This document shows positions 1 through 12,709 of a DNA stretch of 64,000 nt, in pieces. The position numbers and the translations under genes were made by a program. The stretch is from assembly GCA_958450325.1 (NCBI GenBank), contig CAUDLW010000074.1, positions 1 to 64,000 on the forward strand, in the 5' to 3' direction. The stretch is from Agrostemma githago. Lineage: Eukaryota; Streptophyta; Magnoliopsida; Caryophyllales; Caryophyllaceae. The first letter of the stretch is position 1; every line of letters starts with the position of its first letter. The notes beneath the pieces were generated by a model. That model was not told the origin of the DNA, did no database searches, and worked only from the letters and a program-made list of their open reading frames with translations.

Positions 1-1750
1 CCCTTTTCCATATTCAAGGACGGAATAGGGTTTAGGGTTGGATTAGGCGAACCCGCTTCGCGGCTCCGCCAAGTCCAACCCTAAACCCTTTTCCTTATTC
101 AAGGTCACTAAACCCGCAACAAAACTGAACCCTAAGAGGGTGTTGGTGAACCCTGTCGTGGATGTGATTCAAAAATGGGGCACTGAACCTTAAGAGTAGG
201 GTACTGCGTAAGACGGGACGGAAAAGGGTTTAATGTTGGATTAGGCGAAATCGCTACGCGGCTCCGCCTAATCCAACCTTAAACCCTTTTCATTATTCAA
301 GGTCACTAAACCCACAACAAACTGAACCCTAAGAGGGTATTGGTGAACCCTGTCGTGGATGTGATTCAAAGATGGGGCACTGAACCTTAAGAGTAGGGTA
401 CTGCATAAGACGGGACGGAAAAGGGTTTAGGGTAGGATTAGGCGTACCCGCTACGCGGCTCCGCCTAATCCAACCCTAAACCCTTTTCGTTATTCAAGGT
501 CACTAAACCCGCAAGAAACTCAACCCTGAGAGGGTATTGGTGAACCTTGTTGTGGATGTGATTCAAAGATGGGGCACTAAACCTTAAGAGTAGGGTACTG
601 CATAAGACGGGACGGAAAAGGGTTTAGGGTTGGATTAAGCGTACCCGCTACGCGGCTCCGCCTAATCCAACCCTAAACCCTTTTCCATATTCAAGGACGG
701 AATAGGGTTTAGGGTTGGATTAGGCGAACCCGCTTCGCGGCTCCGCCTAGTCCAACCCTAAACCCTTTTCCTTATTCAAGGTCACTAAACCCGCAACAAA
801 ACTGAACCCTAAGAGGGTATTGGTGAACCCTGTCGTGGATGTGATTCAAAAATGGGGCACTGAACCTTAAGAGTAGGGTACTGCGTAAGACGGGACGGAA
901 AAGGGTTTAATGTTGGATTAGGCGAAATCGCTACGCGGCTCCGCCTAATCCAAACTTAAAGCCTTTTCATTATTCAAGGTCACTAAACCCACAACAAACT
1001 GAACCCTAAGAGGGTATTGGTGAACCCTGTCGTGGATGTGATTAAAAGATGGGGCACTGAACCTTAAAAGTAGGGTACTGCATAAGACGGGACGGAAAAG
1101 GGTTTAGGGTTGGATTAGGCGTACCCGTTACTTGGCTCCGCCTAATCCAACCCTAAACCCTTTTCCTTATTCAAGGTCACTAAACCCGCAACAAACTGAA
1201 CCCTAAGAGGGTATTGGTGAACCCTGTCGTGGATGTGATTCAAAGATGGGGCACTAAACCTTAAGAGTAGGGTACTGCATAAGACGGGACGGAAAAGGGA
1301 TTTGGGTTGGATTAGGCGTACCCGCTACGCGGCTCCGCCTAATCCAACCCTAAACCCTTTTACTTATTCAAGGACGGAGAAGGGTTTAGGGTTGGATTAG
1401 GCGAACCCTAAACCCTTTTCCTTATTCAAGGTCACTAAACCCGCAAGAAACTGAACCCTAAGAGGGTATTGGTGAACCCTGTCGTGGATGTGATTCAAAG
1501 ATGGGGCACTTAACCTTAAGAGTAGAGTACTGCATAAGACGGGACGGAAAAGGGTTTAGGGTAGGATTAGGCGTACCCGCTATGCGGCTCCGCCTAATCC
1601 AACCCTAAACCCTTTTCCTTATTCAAGGTCACTAAACCCACAAGAAACTGAACCCTGAGAGGGTATTGGTGAACCCTGTTGTGGATGTGATTCAAAGATG
1701 GGGCACTGAACCTTAAGAGTAGGGTACTGCAAAAGACGGGACGGAAAAGG
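1..1750 (+). repeat. Partial copy of the 2003-bp higher-order repeat
   Basis: Positions 1-1430 match 6078-7507 and 8081-9510 in unit order. B units start at 18 and 695 and a C unit at 1372, spacings (677 and 1354 from the first) that recur exactly in the two later copies. After about 1430 the order departs: one A unit present in the later copies is missing here. Diagnostic variants are ttccatattcaagg, cgcttcgcgg and an A unit with aaaactg. Confidence 0.85.
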
Positions 1751-1924
1751 GTTTCCGGTTGGATTAGGCGAACCCGCTACGCGGCTCCGCCTAATCCAAC
1801 CCTAAACCATTTTCCTTATTCAAGGTCACTAAACCCGCAACAAACTGAACCCTGAGAGGGTATTGGTGAACCCTGTCGTTGATGTGAATCAAAGATTGGG
1901 CACTGAACCTTAAGAGTAGGGTAC

Positions 1925-3500
1925 TGCATAAGACGGGACGGAAAAGGGTTTCCGGTTGGATTAGGCGCACCCGCTACGCGGCTCCGCCTAATCCAACCCT
2001 AAACCATTTTCCTTATACAAGGTCACTAAACCCGCAACAAACTGAACCCTGAGAGGGTATTGGTGAACCCTGTCGTGGATGTGAATCAAAGATTGGGCAC
2101 TGAACCTTAAGAGTAGGGTACTGCATAAGACGGTACGGAAAAGGGTTTAGGGTTGGATTAGGCGTACCCGCTACGCGGCTCCGCCTAATCCAACGCTAAA
2201 CCCTTTTCCTTATTCAAGGTCACTAAACCCGCAAGAAACTGAACCCTGAGAGGGTATTGGTGAACCCTGTTGTGGATGTGATTCGAAGATGGGGCAATGA
2301 ACCTTAAGAGTAGGGTACTGCATAAGACGGGATGGAAAAGGGTTTAGGGTTGGATTAGGCGAAACCGCTACGCGGCTCCGCCTAATCCAACCCTAAACCC
2401 TTTTCCTTATTCAAGGTCACTAAACCCACAACAAACTGAACCCTAAGAGGGTATTGGTGAACCCTGTCGTGGATGTGATTAAAAGATGGGGCACTGAACC
2501 TTTAGAGTAGGGTACTGCATAAGACGGGACGAAAAAGGGTTTAGGGTTGGATTAGGCGTACCCGCTACTTGGCTCCGCCTAATCCAACCCTAAACCCTTT
2601 TCCTTATTCAAGGTCACTAAACCCGCAACAAACTGAACCCTAAGAGGGTATTGGTGAACCCTGTCGTGGATGTGATTCAAAGATGGGGCACTGAACCTTA
2701 AGAGTAGGGTACTGCAAAAGACGGGACGGAAAAGGGTTTCCGGTTGGATTAGGCGAACCCGCTACGCGGCTCCGCCTAATCCAACCCTAAACCATTTTCC
2801 TTATTCAAGGTCACTAAACCCGCAACAAACTGAACCCTGAGAGGGTATTGGTGAACCCTGTCGTGGATGTGAATCAAAGATTGGGCACTGAACCTTAAGA
2901 GTAGGGTACTGCATAAGACGGGACGGAAAAGGGTTTAGGGTTGGATTAGGCGTACCCGCTACGCGGCTCCGCCTAATCCAACGCTAAACCCTTTTCCTTA
3001 TTCAAGGTCACTAAACCCGCAAGAAACTAAACCCTGAGAGGGTATTGGTGAACCCTGTTGTGGATGTGATTCGAAGATGGGGCAATGAACCTTAAGAGTA
3101 GGGTACTGCATAAGACGGGATGGAAAAGGGTTTAGGGTTGGATTAGGCGAAACCGCTACGCGGCTCCGCCTAATCCAACCCTAAACCCTTTTCCTTATTC
3201 AAGGTCACTAAACCCACAACAAACTGAACCCTAAGAGGGTATTGGTGAACCCTGTCGTGGATGTGATTAAAAGATGGGGCACTGAACCTTTAGAGTAGGG
3301 TACTGCATAAGACGGGACGGAAAAGGGTTTAGGGTTGGATTAGGCGTACCCGCTACTTGGCTCCGCCTAATCCAACCCTAAACCCTTTTCCTTATTCAAG
3401 GTCACTAAACCCGCAACAAACTGAACCCTAAGAGGGTATTGGTGAACCCTGTCGTGGATGTGATTCAAAGATGGGGCACTGAACCTTAAGAGTAGGGTAC
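1925..3500 (+). repeat. 788-bp higher-order repeat (4 A units), two copies
   Basis: The variants gtttccgg (1948/2736), gaatcaaagattggg, aacgctaaaccc (2192/2980), gggcaatgaacc, cctttagag and gctacttgg recur in the same order 788 bp apart, which is four A units. Just before the first copy (1750-1925) is an extra related A unit, which explains a second spacing of 984 bp for the caaaagacggg variant. The match ends near 3500, where the following unit has catttggg-type changes instead. Confidence 0.85.
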
Positions 3501-3596
3501 TGCATAAGACGGGATGGAAAAGGGATTTGGGTTGGATTAGGCGTACCCGCTACGCATCTCCGCCTAATCCAACCCTAAACCCTTTTCCTTATTCAA

Positions 3597-3668
3597 GGAC
3601 GGAAAAGGGTTTAGGGTTGGATTAGGCAAACCCGCTACGCGGCTCCGCCTAATCCAACCCTCTTATTC
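3597..3668 (+). repeat. B unit with an 11-bp right-arm deletion
   Basis: The right arm runs ccaaccct directly into cttattcaagg near 3661; aaacccttttc is missing. This removes the outer pairing bases of the palindrome, leaving a shortened stem. I saw it only once, so it looks like a recent private event. The loop of the same unit also has ggcaaaccc. Confidence 0.85.
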
Positions 3669-3866
3669 AAGGTCACTAAACCCGAAACAAACTGAACCCT
3701 AAGAGAGTATTGGTGAACCCTGTCGTGGATGTGATTCAAAGATGGGGCACTGAACCTTAACTGTAGGGTACTGCATAAGACGGGACGGAAAAGGGTTTAG
3801 GGTTGGATTAGGCGTACCCGCTACGCGGCTCCTCCTAATCCAACCCTAAACCCTTTTCCTTATTCA

Positions 3867-5220
3867 AGGTCACTAAACCCGCAAGAATCTTAACCCTGAG
3901 AGGGTATTGGTGAACCCTATCGTGGATGTGATTCAAAGATGGGGCGCTGAACTATAAGAGTAAGGTACTGCATAAGACGGGACGGAAAAGAGTTTAGGGT
4001 TGGATTAGGCGTACCCGCTACGCGGCTCCGCCTAATCCAACCCTAAAACCATTTCCTTATTCAAGGTCACTAAACCCGCAACAAACTGAACCCTAAGAGG
4101 GTATTGGTAAACCCTGTCGTGGATGTGATTCAAAGATGGGGCACTGAACCTTAAGAGTAGGGTACTGCATAAGACGGGATGGAAAAGGATTTAGGGTTGG
4201 ATTAGGCGGACCCGCTACGCGGTTCCGCCTAATCCAACCCTAAAACCTTTTCCTTATTCAAGGGCGGCAAAAGGATTTAGGGTTGGATTAGGCGAACCCG
4301 CTACGCGGCTCCGCCTAATCCAACCTTAAACCCTTTTCCTTACTCAAGGTCACTAAACCCGCACGAAACTGAACCCTAAGAGGGTATTGGTGAACCCTGT
4401 CGTGGATGTGATTCAAAGATGGGGCATTGAACCTTAAGAGTAGGGTACTGCATAAGACGGGACGGAAAAGGGTTTAGGGTTGGATTAGGCGTACCCGCTA
4501 CACGGCTCCGCCTAATCCAACCCTAAACCCTTTTCCTTATTCAAGGTCACTAAACCCGCAAGAATCTGAACCCTGAGAGGGTATTGGTGAACCCTGTCGT
4601 GGATGTGATTCAAAGATGGGGCGCTGAACTATAAGAGTAGGGTACTGCATAAGACGGGACGGAAAAGAGTTTAGGGTTGGATTAGGCGTACCCGCTACGC
4701 GGCTCCGCCTAATCCAACCCTAAAACCTTTTCCTTATTCAAGGTCACTAAACCCGCAACAAACTGAACCCTAAGAGGGTATTGGTGAACCCTGTCGTGGA
4801 TGTGATTCAAAGATGGGGCACTGAACCTTAAGAGTAGGGTACTGCATAAGACGGGATGGAAAAGGATTTAGGGTTGGATTAGGCGTACCCGCTACGCGGT
4901 TCCGCCTAATCCAACCCTAAAACCTTTTCCTTATTCAAGGACGGCAAAAGGGTTTAGGGTTGGATTAGGCGAACCCGCTACGCGGCTCCGCCTAATCCAA
5001 CCTTAAACCCTTTTCCTTATTCAAGGTCACTAAACCCGCACGAAACTGAACCCTAAGAGGGTATTGGTGAACCCTGTCGTGGATGTGATTCAAAGATGGG
5101 GCATTGAACCTTCAGAGTAGGGTACTGCATAAGACGGGACGGAAAAGGGTTTAGGGTTGGATTAGGCGTACCCGCTACACGGCTCCGCCTAATCCAACCC
5201 TAAACCCTTTTCCTTATTCA
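3867..5220 (+). repeat. 677-bp higher-order repeat (3A+B), two copies
   Basis: An A unit with the rare variants gcaagaatct and gcgctgaactataagag (3944 and 4621) starts each copy. It is followed by an A unit with aaaaggattt, a B unit with ggcggcaaaa/acggcaaaa, and an A unit with gcacgaaact and ggcattgaacc. The shift is 677 bp. The same variants return near 40.8, 44.6, 50.9, 60.9 and 63.8 kb, so this cassette has been copied over long distances. The stretch 3500-3867 holds related A and B units, including one with an 11-bp deletion. Confidence 0.85.
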
Positions 5221-6077
5221 AGGACGGAAAAGGGTTTAGGGGTTGATTAGGCGAACCCGCTACGCGGCTCCGCCTAATCCAACCCTAAAACCTTTTCCTT
5301 ATTCAAGGTCACTAAACCCGCAACAAACAGAACCCTAAAAGGGTATTGGTGAACCCTGTCGTGGATGTGATTCAAAGATGGGGCACTGAACCTTAAGAGT
5401 AGGGTACTGCAAAAGACGGGACGGAAAAGGGTTTCCGGTTGGATTAGGCGAACCCGCTACGCGGCTCCGCCTAATCCAACCCTAAACCCTTTTCCTTATT
5501 CAAGGTCACTAAACCAGCAGCAAACTGAACCCTGAGAGGGTATTGGTGAACCCTGTCATGGATGTGAATCAAAGATTGGGCACTGAACCTTAAGAGTAGG
5601 GTACTGCATAAGACGGGACGGAAAAGGGTTTAGCGTTGGATTAGGCGTACCCGCTACGCGGCTCCGCCTAATCCAACCCTAAACCCTTTTCCTTATTCAA
5701 GGTCACTAAACCCGCAAGAAACTGAACCCTAAGAGGGTATTGGTGAACCCTGTCGTGGATGTGATTCAAAGATGGGGCACTTAACCTTAAGAGTAGGGTA
5801 CTGCAAAAGACGGGACGGAAAAGGGTTTAGGGTAGGATTAGGCGTACCCGCTACGCGGCTCCGCCTAATCCAACCCTAAACCCTTTTCCTTATTCAAGGT
5901 CACTAAACCCGCAAGAAACTGAACCCTAAGAGGGTATTGGTGAACCCTGTCGTGGATGTGATTCAAAGAAGGGGCACTGAACCTTAAGAGTAGGGTACTG
6001 CATAAGACGGGACGGAAAAGGGTTTAGGGTTGGATTAAGCGTACCCGCTACGCGGCTCCGCCTAATCCAACCGTAAA
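5221..6077 (+). repeat. Mixed A and B units between HOR blocks
   Basis: A B unit near 5221 with the altered arm aggggttgatt is followed by A units of several subfamilies (ttccgg arm, gaatcaaagattggg, cacttaacc, gaaggggcac). The last two A units match the end of the 2003-bp repeat and lead directly into its first full copy. No gene or other element is present. Confidence 0.8.
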
Positions 6078-9000
6078 CCCTTTTCCATATTCAAGGACGG
6101 AATAGGGTTTAGGGTTGGATTAGGCGAACCCGCTTCGCGGCTCCGCCAAGTCCAACCCTAAACCCTTTTCCTTATTCAAGGTCACTAAACCCGCAACAAA
6201 ACTGAACCCTAAGAGGGTATTGGTGAACCCTGTCGTGGATGTGATTCAAAAATGGGGCACTGAACCTTAAGAGTAGGGTACTGCGTAAGACGGGACGGAA
6301 AAGGGTTTAATGTTGGATTAGGCGAAATCGCTACGCGGCTCCGCCTAATCCAACCTTAAACCCTTTTCATTATTCAAGGTCACTAAACCCACAACAAACT
6401 GAACCCTAAGAGGGTATTGGTGAACCCTGTCGTGGATGTGATTCAAAGATGGGGCACTGAACCTTAAGAGTAGGGTACTGCATAAGACGGGACGGAAAAG
6501 GGTTTAGGGTAGGATTAGGCGTACCCGCTACGCGGCTCCGCCTAATCCAACCCTAAACCCTTTTCGTTATTCAAGGTCACTAAACCCGCAAGAAACTGAA
6601 CCCTGAGAGGGTATTGGTGAACCCTGTTGTGGATGTGATTCAAAGATGGGGCACTAAACCTTAAGAGTAGGGTACTGCATAAGACGGGACGGAAAAGGGT
6701 TTAGGGTTGGATTAAGCGTACCCGCTACGCGGCTCCGCCAAATCCAACCCTAAACCCTTTTCCATATTCAAGGACGGAATAGGGTTTAGGGTTGGATTAG
6801 GCGAACCCGCTTCGCGGCTCCGCCTAGTCCAACCCTAAACCCTTTTCCTTATTCAAGGTCACTAAACCCGCAAAAAAACTGAACCCTAAGAGGGTATTGG
6901 TGAACCCTGTCGTGGATGTGATTCAAAAATGGGGCACTGAACCTTAAGAGTAGGGTACTGCGTAAGACGGGACGGAAAAGGGTTTAATGTTGGATTAGGC
7001 GAAATCGCTACGCGGCTCCGCCTAATCCAACCTTAAAGCCTTTTCATTATTCAAGGTCACTAAACCCACAACAAACTGAACCCTAAGAGGGTATTGGTGA
7101 ACCCTGTCGTGGATGTGATTAAAAGATGGGGCACTGAACCTTAAAAGTAGGGTACTGCATAAGACGGGACGGAAAAGGGTTTAGGGTTGGATTAGGCGTA
7201 CCCGCTACTTGGCTCCGCCTAATCCAACCCTAAACCCTTTTTCTTATTCAAGGTCACTAAACCCGCAACAAACTGAACCCTAAGAGGGTATTGGTGAACC
7301 CTGTCGTGGATGTGATTCAAAGATGGGGCACTGAACCTTAAGAGTAGGGTACTGCATAAGACGGGACGGAAAAGGGATTTGGGTTGGATTAGGCGTACCC
7401 GCTACGCGGCTCCGCCTAATCCAACCCTAAACCCTTTTACTTATTCAAGGACGGAGAAGGGTTTAGGGTTGGATTAGGCGAACCCTAAACCCTTTTCCTT
7501 ATTCAAGGTCACTAAACCCGCAAGAAACTGAACCCTAAGAGGGTATTGGTGAACCCTGTCGTGGATGTGATTCAAAGAAGGGGCACTGAACCTTAAGAGT
7601 AGGGTACTGCATAAGACGGGACGGAAAAGGGTTTAGCGTTGGATTAGGCGTACCCGCTACGCGGCTCCGCCTAATCCAACCCTAAACCCTTTTCCTTATT
7701 CAAGGTCACTAAACCCGCAAGAAACTGAACCCTAAGAGGGTATTGGTGAACCCTGTCGTGGATGTGATTCAAAGATGGGGCACTTAACCTTAAGAGTAGG
7801 GTACTGCATAAGACGGGACGGAAAAGGGTTTAGGGTAGGATTAGGCGTACCCGCTACGCGGCTCCGCCTAATCCAACCCTAAACCCTTTTCCTTATTCAA
7901 GGTCACTAAACCCGCAAGAAACTGAACCCTAAGAGGGTATTGGTGAACCCTGTCGTGGATGTGATTCAAAGAAGGGGCACTGAACCTTAAGAGTAGGGTA
8001 CTGCATAAGACGGGACGGAAAAGGGTTTAGGGTTGGATTAAGCGTACCCGCTACGCGGCTCCGCCTAATCCAACCGTAAACCCTTTTCCATATTCAAGGA
8101 CGGAATAGGGTTTAGGGTTGGATTAGGCGAACCCGCTTCGCGGCTCCGCCAAGTCCAACCCTAAACCCTTTTCCTTATTCAAGGTCACTAAACCCGCAAC
8201 AAAACTGAACCCTAAGAGGGTATTGGTGAACCCTGTCGTGGATGTGATTCAAAAATGGGGCACTGAACCTTAAGAGTAGGGTACTGCGTAAGACGGGACG
8301 GAAAAGGGTTTAATGTTGGATTAGGCGAAATCGCTACGCGGCTCCGCCTAATCCAACCTTAAACACTTTTCATTATTCAAGGTCACTAAACCCACAACAA
8401 ACTGAACCCTAAGAGGATATTGGTGAACCCTGTCGTGGATGTGATTCAAAGATGGGGCACTGAACCTTAAGAGTAGGGTACTGCATAAGACGGGACGGAA
8501 AAGGGTTTAGGGTAGGATTAGGCGTACCCGCTACGCGGCTCCGCCTAATCCAACCCTAAACCCTTTTCGTTATTCAAGGTCACTAAACCCGCAAGAAACT
8601 GAACCCTGAGAGGGTATTGGTGAACCCTGTTGTGGATGTGATTCAAAGATGGGGCACTAAACCTTAAGAGTAGGGTACTGCATAAGACGGAACGGAAAAG
8701 GGTTTAGGGTTGGATTAAGCGTACCCGCTACGCGGCTCCGCCTAATCCAACCCTAAACCCTTTTCCATATTCAAGGACGGAATAGGGTTTAGTGTTGGAT
8801 TAGGCGAACCCGCTTCGCGGCTCCGCCTAGTCCAACCCTAAACCCTTTTCCTTATTCAAGGTCACTAAACCCGCAACAAAACTGAACCCTAAGAGGGTAT
8901 TGGTGAACCCTGTCGTGGATGTGATTCAAAAATGGGGCACTGAACCTTAAGAGTAGGGTACTGCGTAAGACGGGACGGGAAAGGGTTTAATGTTGGATTA

Positions 9001-10083
9001 GGCGAAATCGCTACGCGGCTCCGCCTAATCCAACCTTAAAGCCTTGTCATTATTCAAGGTCACTAAACCCACAACAAACTGAACCCTAAGAGGGTATTGG
9101 TGAACCCTGTCGTGGATGTGATTAAAAGATGGGGCACTGAACCTTAAAAGTAGGGTACTGCATAAGACAGGACGGAAAAGGGTTTAGGGTTGGATTAGGC
9201 GTACCCGCTACTTGGCTCCGCCTAATCCAACCCTAAACCCTTTTTCTTATTCAAGGTCACTAAACCCGCAACAAACTGAACCCTAAGAGGGTATTGGTGA
9301 ACCCTGTCGTGGATGTGATTCAAAGATGGGGCACTGAACCTTAAGAGTAGGGTACTGCATAAGACGGGACGGAAAAGGGATTTGGGTTGGATTAGGCGTA
9401 CCCGCTACGCGGCTCCGCCTAATCCAACCCTAAACCCTTTTACTTATTCAAGGACGGAGAAGGGTTTAGGGTTGGATTAGGCGAACCCTAAACCCTTTTC
9501 CTTATTCAAGGTCACTAAACCCGCAAGAAACTGAACCCTAAGAGGGTATTGGTGAACCCTGTCGTGGATGTGATTCAAAGAAGGGGCACTGAACCTTAAG
9601 AGTAGGGTACTGCATAAGACGGGACGGAAAAGGGATTAGCGTTGGATTAGGCGTACCCGCTACGCGGCTCCGCCTAATCCAACCCTAAACCCTTTTCCTT
9701 ATTCAAGGTCACTAAACCCGCAAGAAACTGAACCCTAAGAGGGTATTGGTGAACCCTGTCGTGGATGTGATTCAAAGATGGGGCACTTAACCTTAAGAGT
9801 AGAGTACTGCATAAGACGGGACGGAAAAAGGTTTAGGGTAGGATTAGGCGTACCCGCTACGCGGCTCCGCCTAATCCAACCCTAAACCCTTTTCCTTATT
9901 CAAGGTCACTAAACCCACAAGAAACTGAACCCTGAGAGGGTATTGGTGAACCCTGTTGTGGATGTGATTCAAAGATGGGGCACTAAACCTTAAGAGTAGG
10001 GTACTGCATAAGACGGGACGGAAAAGGGTTTAGGGTTGGATTAGGCGTACCCGCTACGCGGCTCCGCCTAATCCAACCCTAAA
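6078..10083 (+). repeat. 2003-bp higher-order repeat (9A+2B+C), two full copies
   Basis: Starting at cccttttccatattcaagg (6078, 8081 and again 10084), landmarks recur exactly 2003 bp apart: B units at 6095/8098 and 6772/8775, C units at 7449/9452. The length equals nine A, two B and one C plus two single-base insertions in aaaactg units. Differences between copies are scattered single bases. One tract near 9780-9980 (agagtactgc, cccacaagaaact) instead resembles the copy at the window start. Confidence 0.92.
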
Positions 10084-10157
10084 CCCTTTTCCATATTCAA
10101 GGACGGAATAGGGTTTAGGGTTGGATTAGGCGAACCCGCTTCGCGGCTCCGCCTAGT

Positions 10158-12690
10158 CCAACCCTAAACCCTTTTCCTTATTCAAGGTCACTAAACCCGC
10201 GACAAAACTGAACCCTAAGAGGGTATTGGTGATCCCTGTCGTGGATGTGATTCAAAAATGGGGCACTGAACCTTAAGAGTAGGGTACTCCGTAAGACGGG
10301 ACGGAAAAGGGTTTAATGTTGGATTAGGCGAAATCGCTACGCGGCTCCGCCTAATCCAACCTTAAACCCTTTTCATTATTCAAGGTCACTAAACCCGCAA
10401 CAAACTGAACCCTAATAGGGTATAGGTGAACCCTATCGTGGATGTGATTAAAAGATGGGGCACTGAACCTTAAGAGTAGGGTACTGCATAAGACGGGACG
10501 GAAAAGGGTTTAGGGTTAGATTAGGCGTACCCGCTACTTGGCTCCGCCTAATCCAACCCTAAACCCTTTTCCTTATTCAAGGTCACTAAACCCGCAACAA
10601 ACTGAACCCTAAGAGGGTATTGGTGAACCCTGTCGTGGATGTGATTCAAAGATGGGGCACTGAACCTTAAGAGTAGGGTACTGCATAAGACGGGACGGAA
10701 AAGGGATTTGGGTTGGATTAGGCGTACCCGCTACGCGGCTCCGCCTAATCCAACCCTAAACCCTTTTACTTATTCAAGGACGGAAAAGGGTTTAGGGTTG
10801 GATTAGGCGAACCCTAAACCCTTTTCCTTATTCAAGGTCACTAAACCAGCAAGAAACTGAACCCTAAGAGGGTATTGGTGAACCCTGTCGTGGATGTGAT
10901 TCAAAGAAGGGACACTGAACCTTAAGAGTAGGGTACTGCATAAGACGGGACGGAAAAGGGTTTAGGGTTGGATTAGGCGTACCCGCTACGCGGCTCCGCC
11001 TAGTCTAACCCTAAACCCTTTTCCTTATTCAAGGTCACTAAACCCGCGACAAAACTGAACCCTAAGAGGGTATTGGTGATCCCTGTCGTGGATGTGATTC
11101 AAAAATGGGGCACTGAACCTTAAGAGTAGGGTACTCCGTAAGACGGGACGGAAAAGGGTTTAATGTTGGATTAGGCGAAATCGCTACGCAGCTCCGCCTA
11201 ATCCAACCTTAAACCCTTTTCATTATTCAAGGTCACTAAACCCGCAACAAACTGAACCCTAATAGGGTATAGGTGAACCCTGTCGTGGATGTGATTAAAA
11301 GATGGGGCACTGAACCTTAAGAGTAGGGTACTGCATAAGACGGGACGGAAAAGGGTTTAGGGTTAGATTAGGCGTACCCGCTACTTGGCTCCGCCTAATC
11401 CAACCCTAAACCCTTTTCCTTATTCAAGGTCACTAAACCCGCAACAAACTGAACCCTAAGAGGGTATTGGTGAACCCTGTCGTGGATGTGATTCAAAGAT
11501 GGGGCACTGAACCTTAAGAGTAGGGTACTACATAAGACGGGACGGAAAAGGGATTTGGGTTGGATTAGGCGTACCCGCTACGCGGCTCCGCCTAATCCAA
11601 CCCTAAACCCTTTTACTTATTCAAGGACGGAAAAGGGTTTAGGGTTGGATTAGGCGAACCCTAAACCCTTTTCCTTATTCAAGGTCACTAAACCAGCAAG
11701 AAACTGAACCCTAAGAGGGTATTGGTGAACCCTGTCGTGGATGTGATTCAAAGAAGGGACACTGAACCTTAAGAGTAGGGTACTGCATAAGACGGGACGG
11801 AAAAGGGTTTAGGGTTGGATTAGGCGTACCCGCTACGCGGCTCCGCCTAGTCTAACCCTAAACCCTTTTCCTTATTCAAGGTCACTAAACCCGCGACAAA
11901 ACTGAACCCTAAGAGGGTATTGGTGATCCCTGTCATGGATGTGATTCAAAAATGGGGCACTGAACCTTAAGAGTAGGGTACTCCGTAAGACGGGACGGAA
12001 AAGGGTTTAATGTTGGATTAGGCGAAATCGCTACGCGGCTCCGCCTAATCCAACCTTAAACCCTTTTCATTATTCAAGGTCACTAAACCCGCAACAAACT
12101 GAACCCTAAGAGGGTATAGGTGAACCCTGCCGTGGATGTGATTAAAAGATGGGGCACTGAACCTTAAGAGTAGGGTACTGCATAAGACGGGACGGAAAAG
12201 GGTTTAGGGTTAGATTAGGCGTACCCGCTACTTGGCTCCGCCTAATCCAGCCCTAAACCCTTTTCCTTATTCAAGGTCACTAAACCCGCAACAAACTGAA
12301 CCCTAAGAGGGTATTGGTGAACCCTGTCGTGGATGTGATTCAAAGATGGGGCACTGAACCTTAAGAGTAGGGTACTGCATAAGACGGGACGGAAAAGGGA
12401 TTTGGGTTGGATTAGGCGAACCCGCTACGCGGCTCCACCTAATCCAACCCTAAACCCTTTTACTTATTCAAGGACGGAAAAGGGTTTAGGGTTGGATTAG
12501 GCGAACCCTAAACCCTTTTCCTTATTCAAGGTCACTAAACCCGCAAGAAACTGAACCCTAAGAGGGTATTGGTGAACCCTGTCGTGGATGTGATTCAAAG
12601 AAGGGACACTGAACCTTAAGAGTAGGGTACTGCATAAGACGGGACGGAAAAGGGTTTAGGGTTGGATTAGGCGTACCCGCTACGCGGCTC
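10158..12690 (+). repeat. 847-bp higher-order repeat (4A+C), three copies
   Basis: The variants gcgacaaaactg (10199, 11046, 11893), ttggtgatccc, actccgtaag, gttagattagg and the C units at 10778, 11625 and 12472 recur every 847 bp. Copies two and three start after cctagtctaaccc. The order is a truncated version of the 2003-bp repeat just upstream, so this block probably arose from it by loss of part of the repeat followed by amplification. Confidence 0.92.
10778..10835 (+). repeat. Representative 58-bp C unit
   Basis: This is a B unit lacking 27 bp between two aaccc direct repeats (gcg-aaccc ... tcc-aaccc), so the GC-rich loop and inner stem are gone. It keeps a 16-nt inverted repeat, aaaagggtttagggtt against aaccctaaaccctttt, around the 10-nt loop ggattaggcg. 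Ten C units were located, starting at 1372, 7449, 9452, 10778, 11625, 12472, 19842, 21364, 21816 and 26263. All follow an A unit whose linker reads ttttactt instead of ttttcctt, so they share one origin and spread by duplication. None was seen after 26.3 kb. Confidence 0.93.
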
Positions 12691-12709
12691 CGCCTAATCC
12701 AACGTTAAA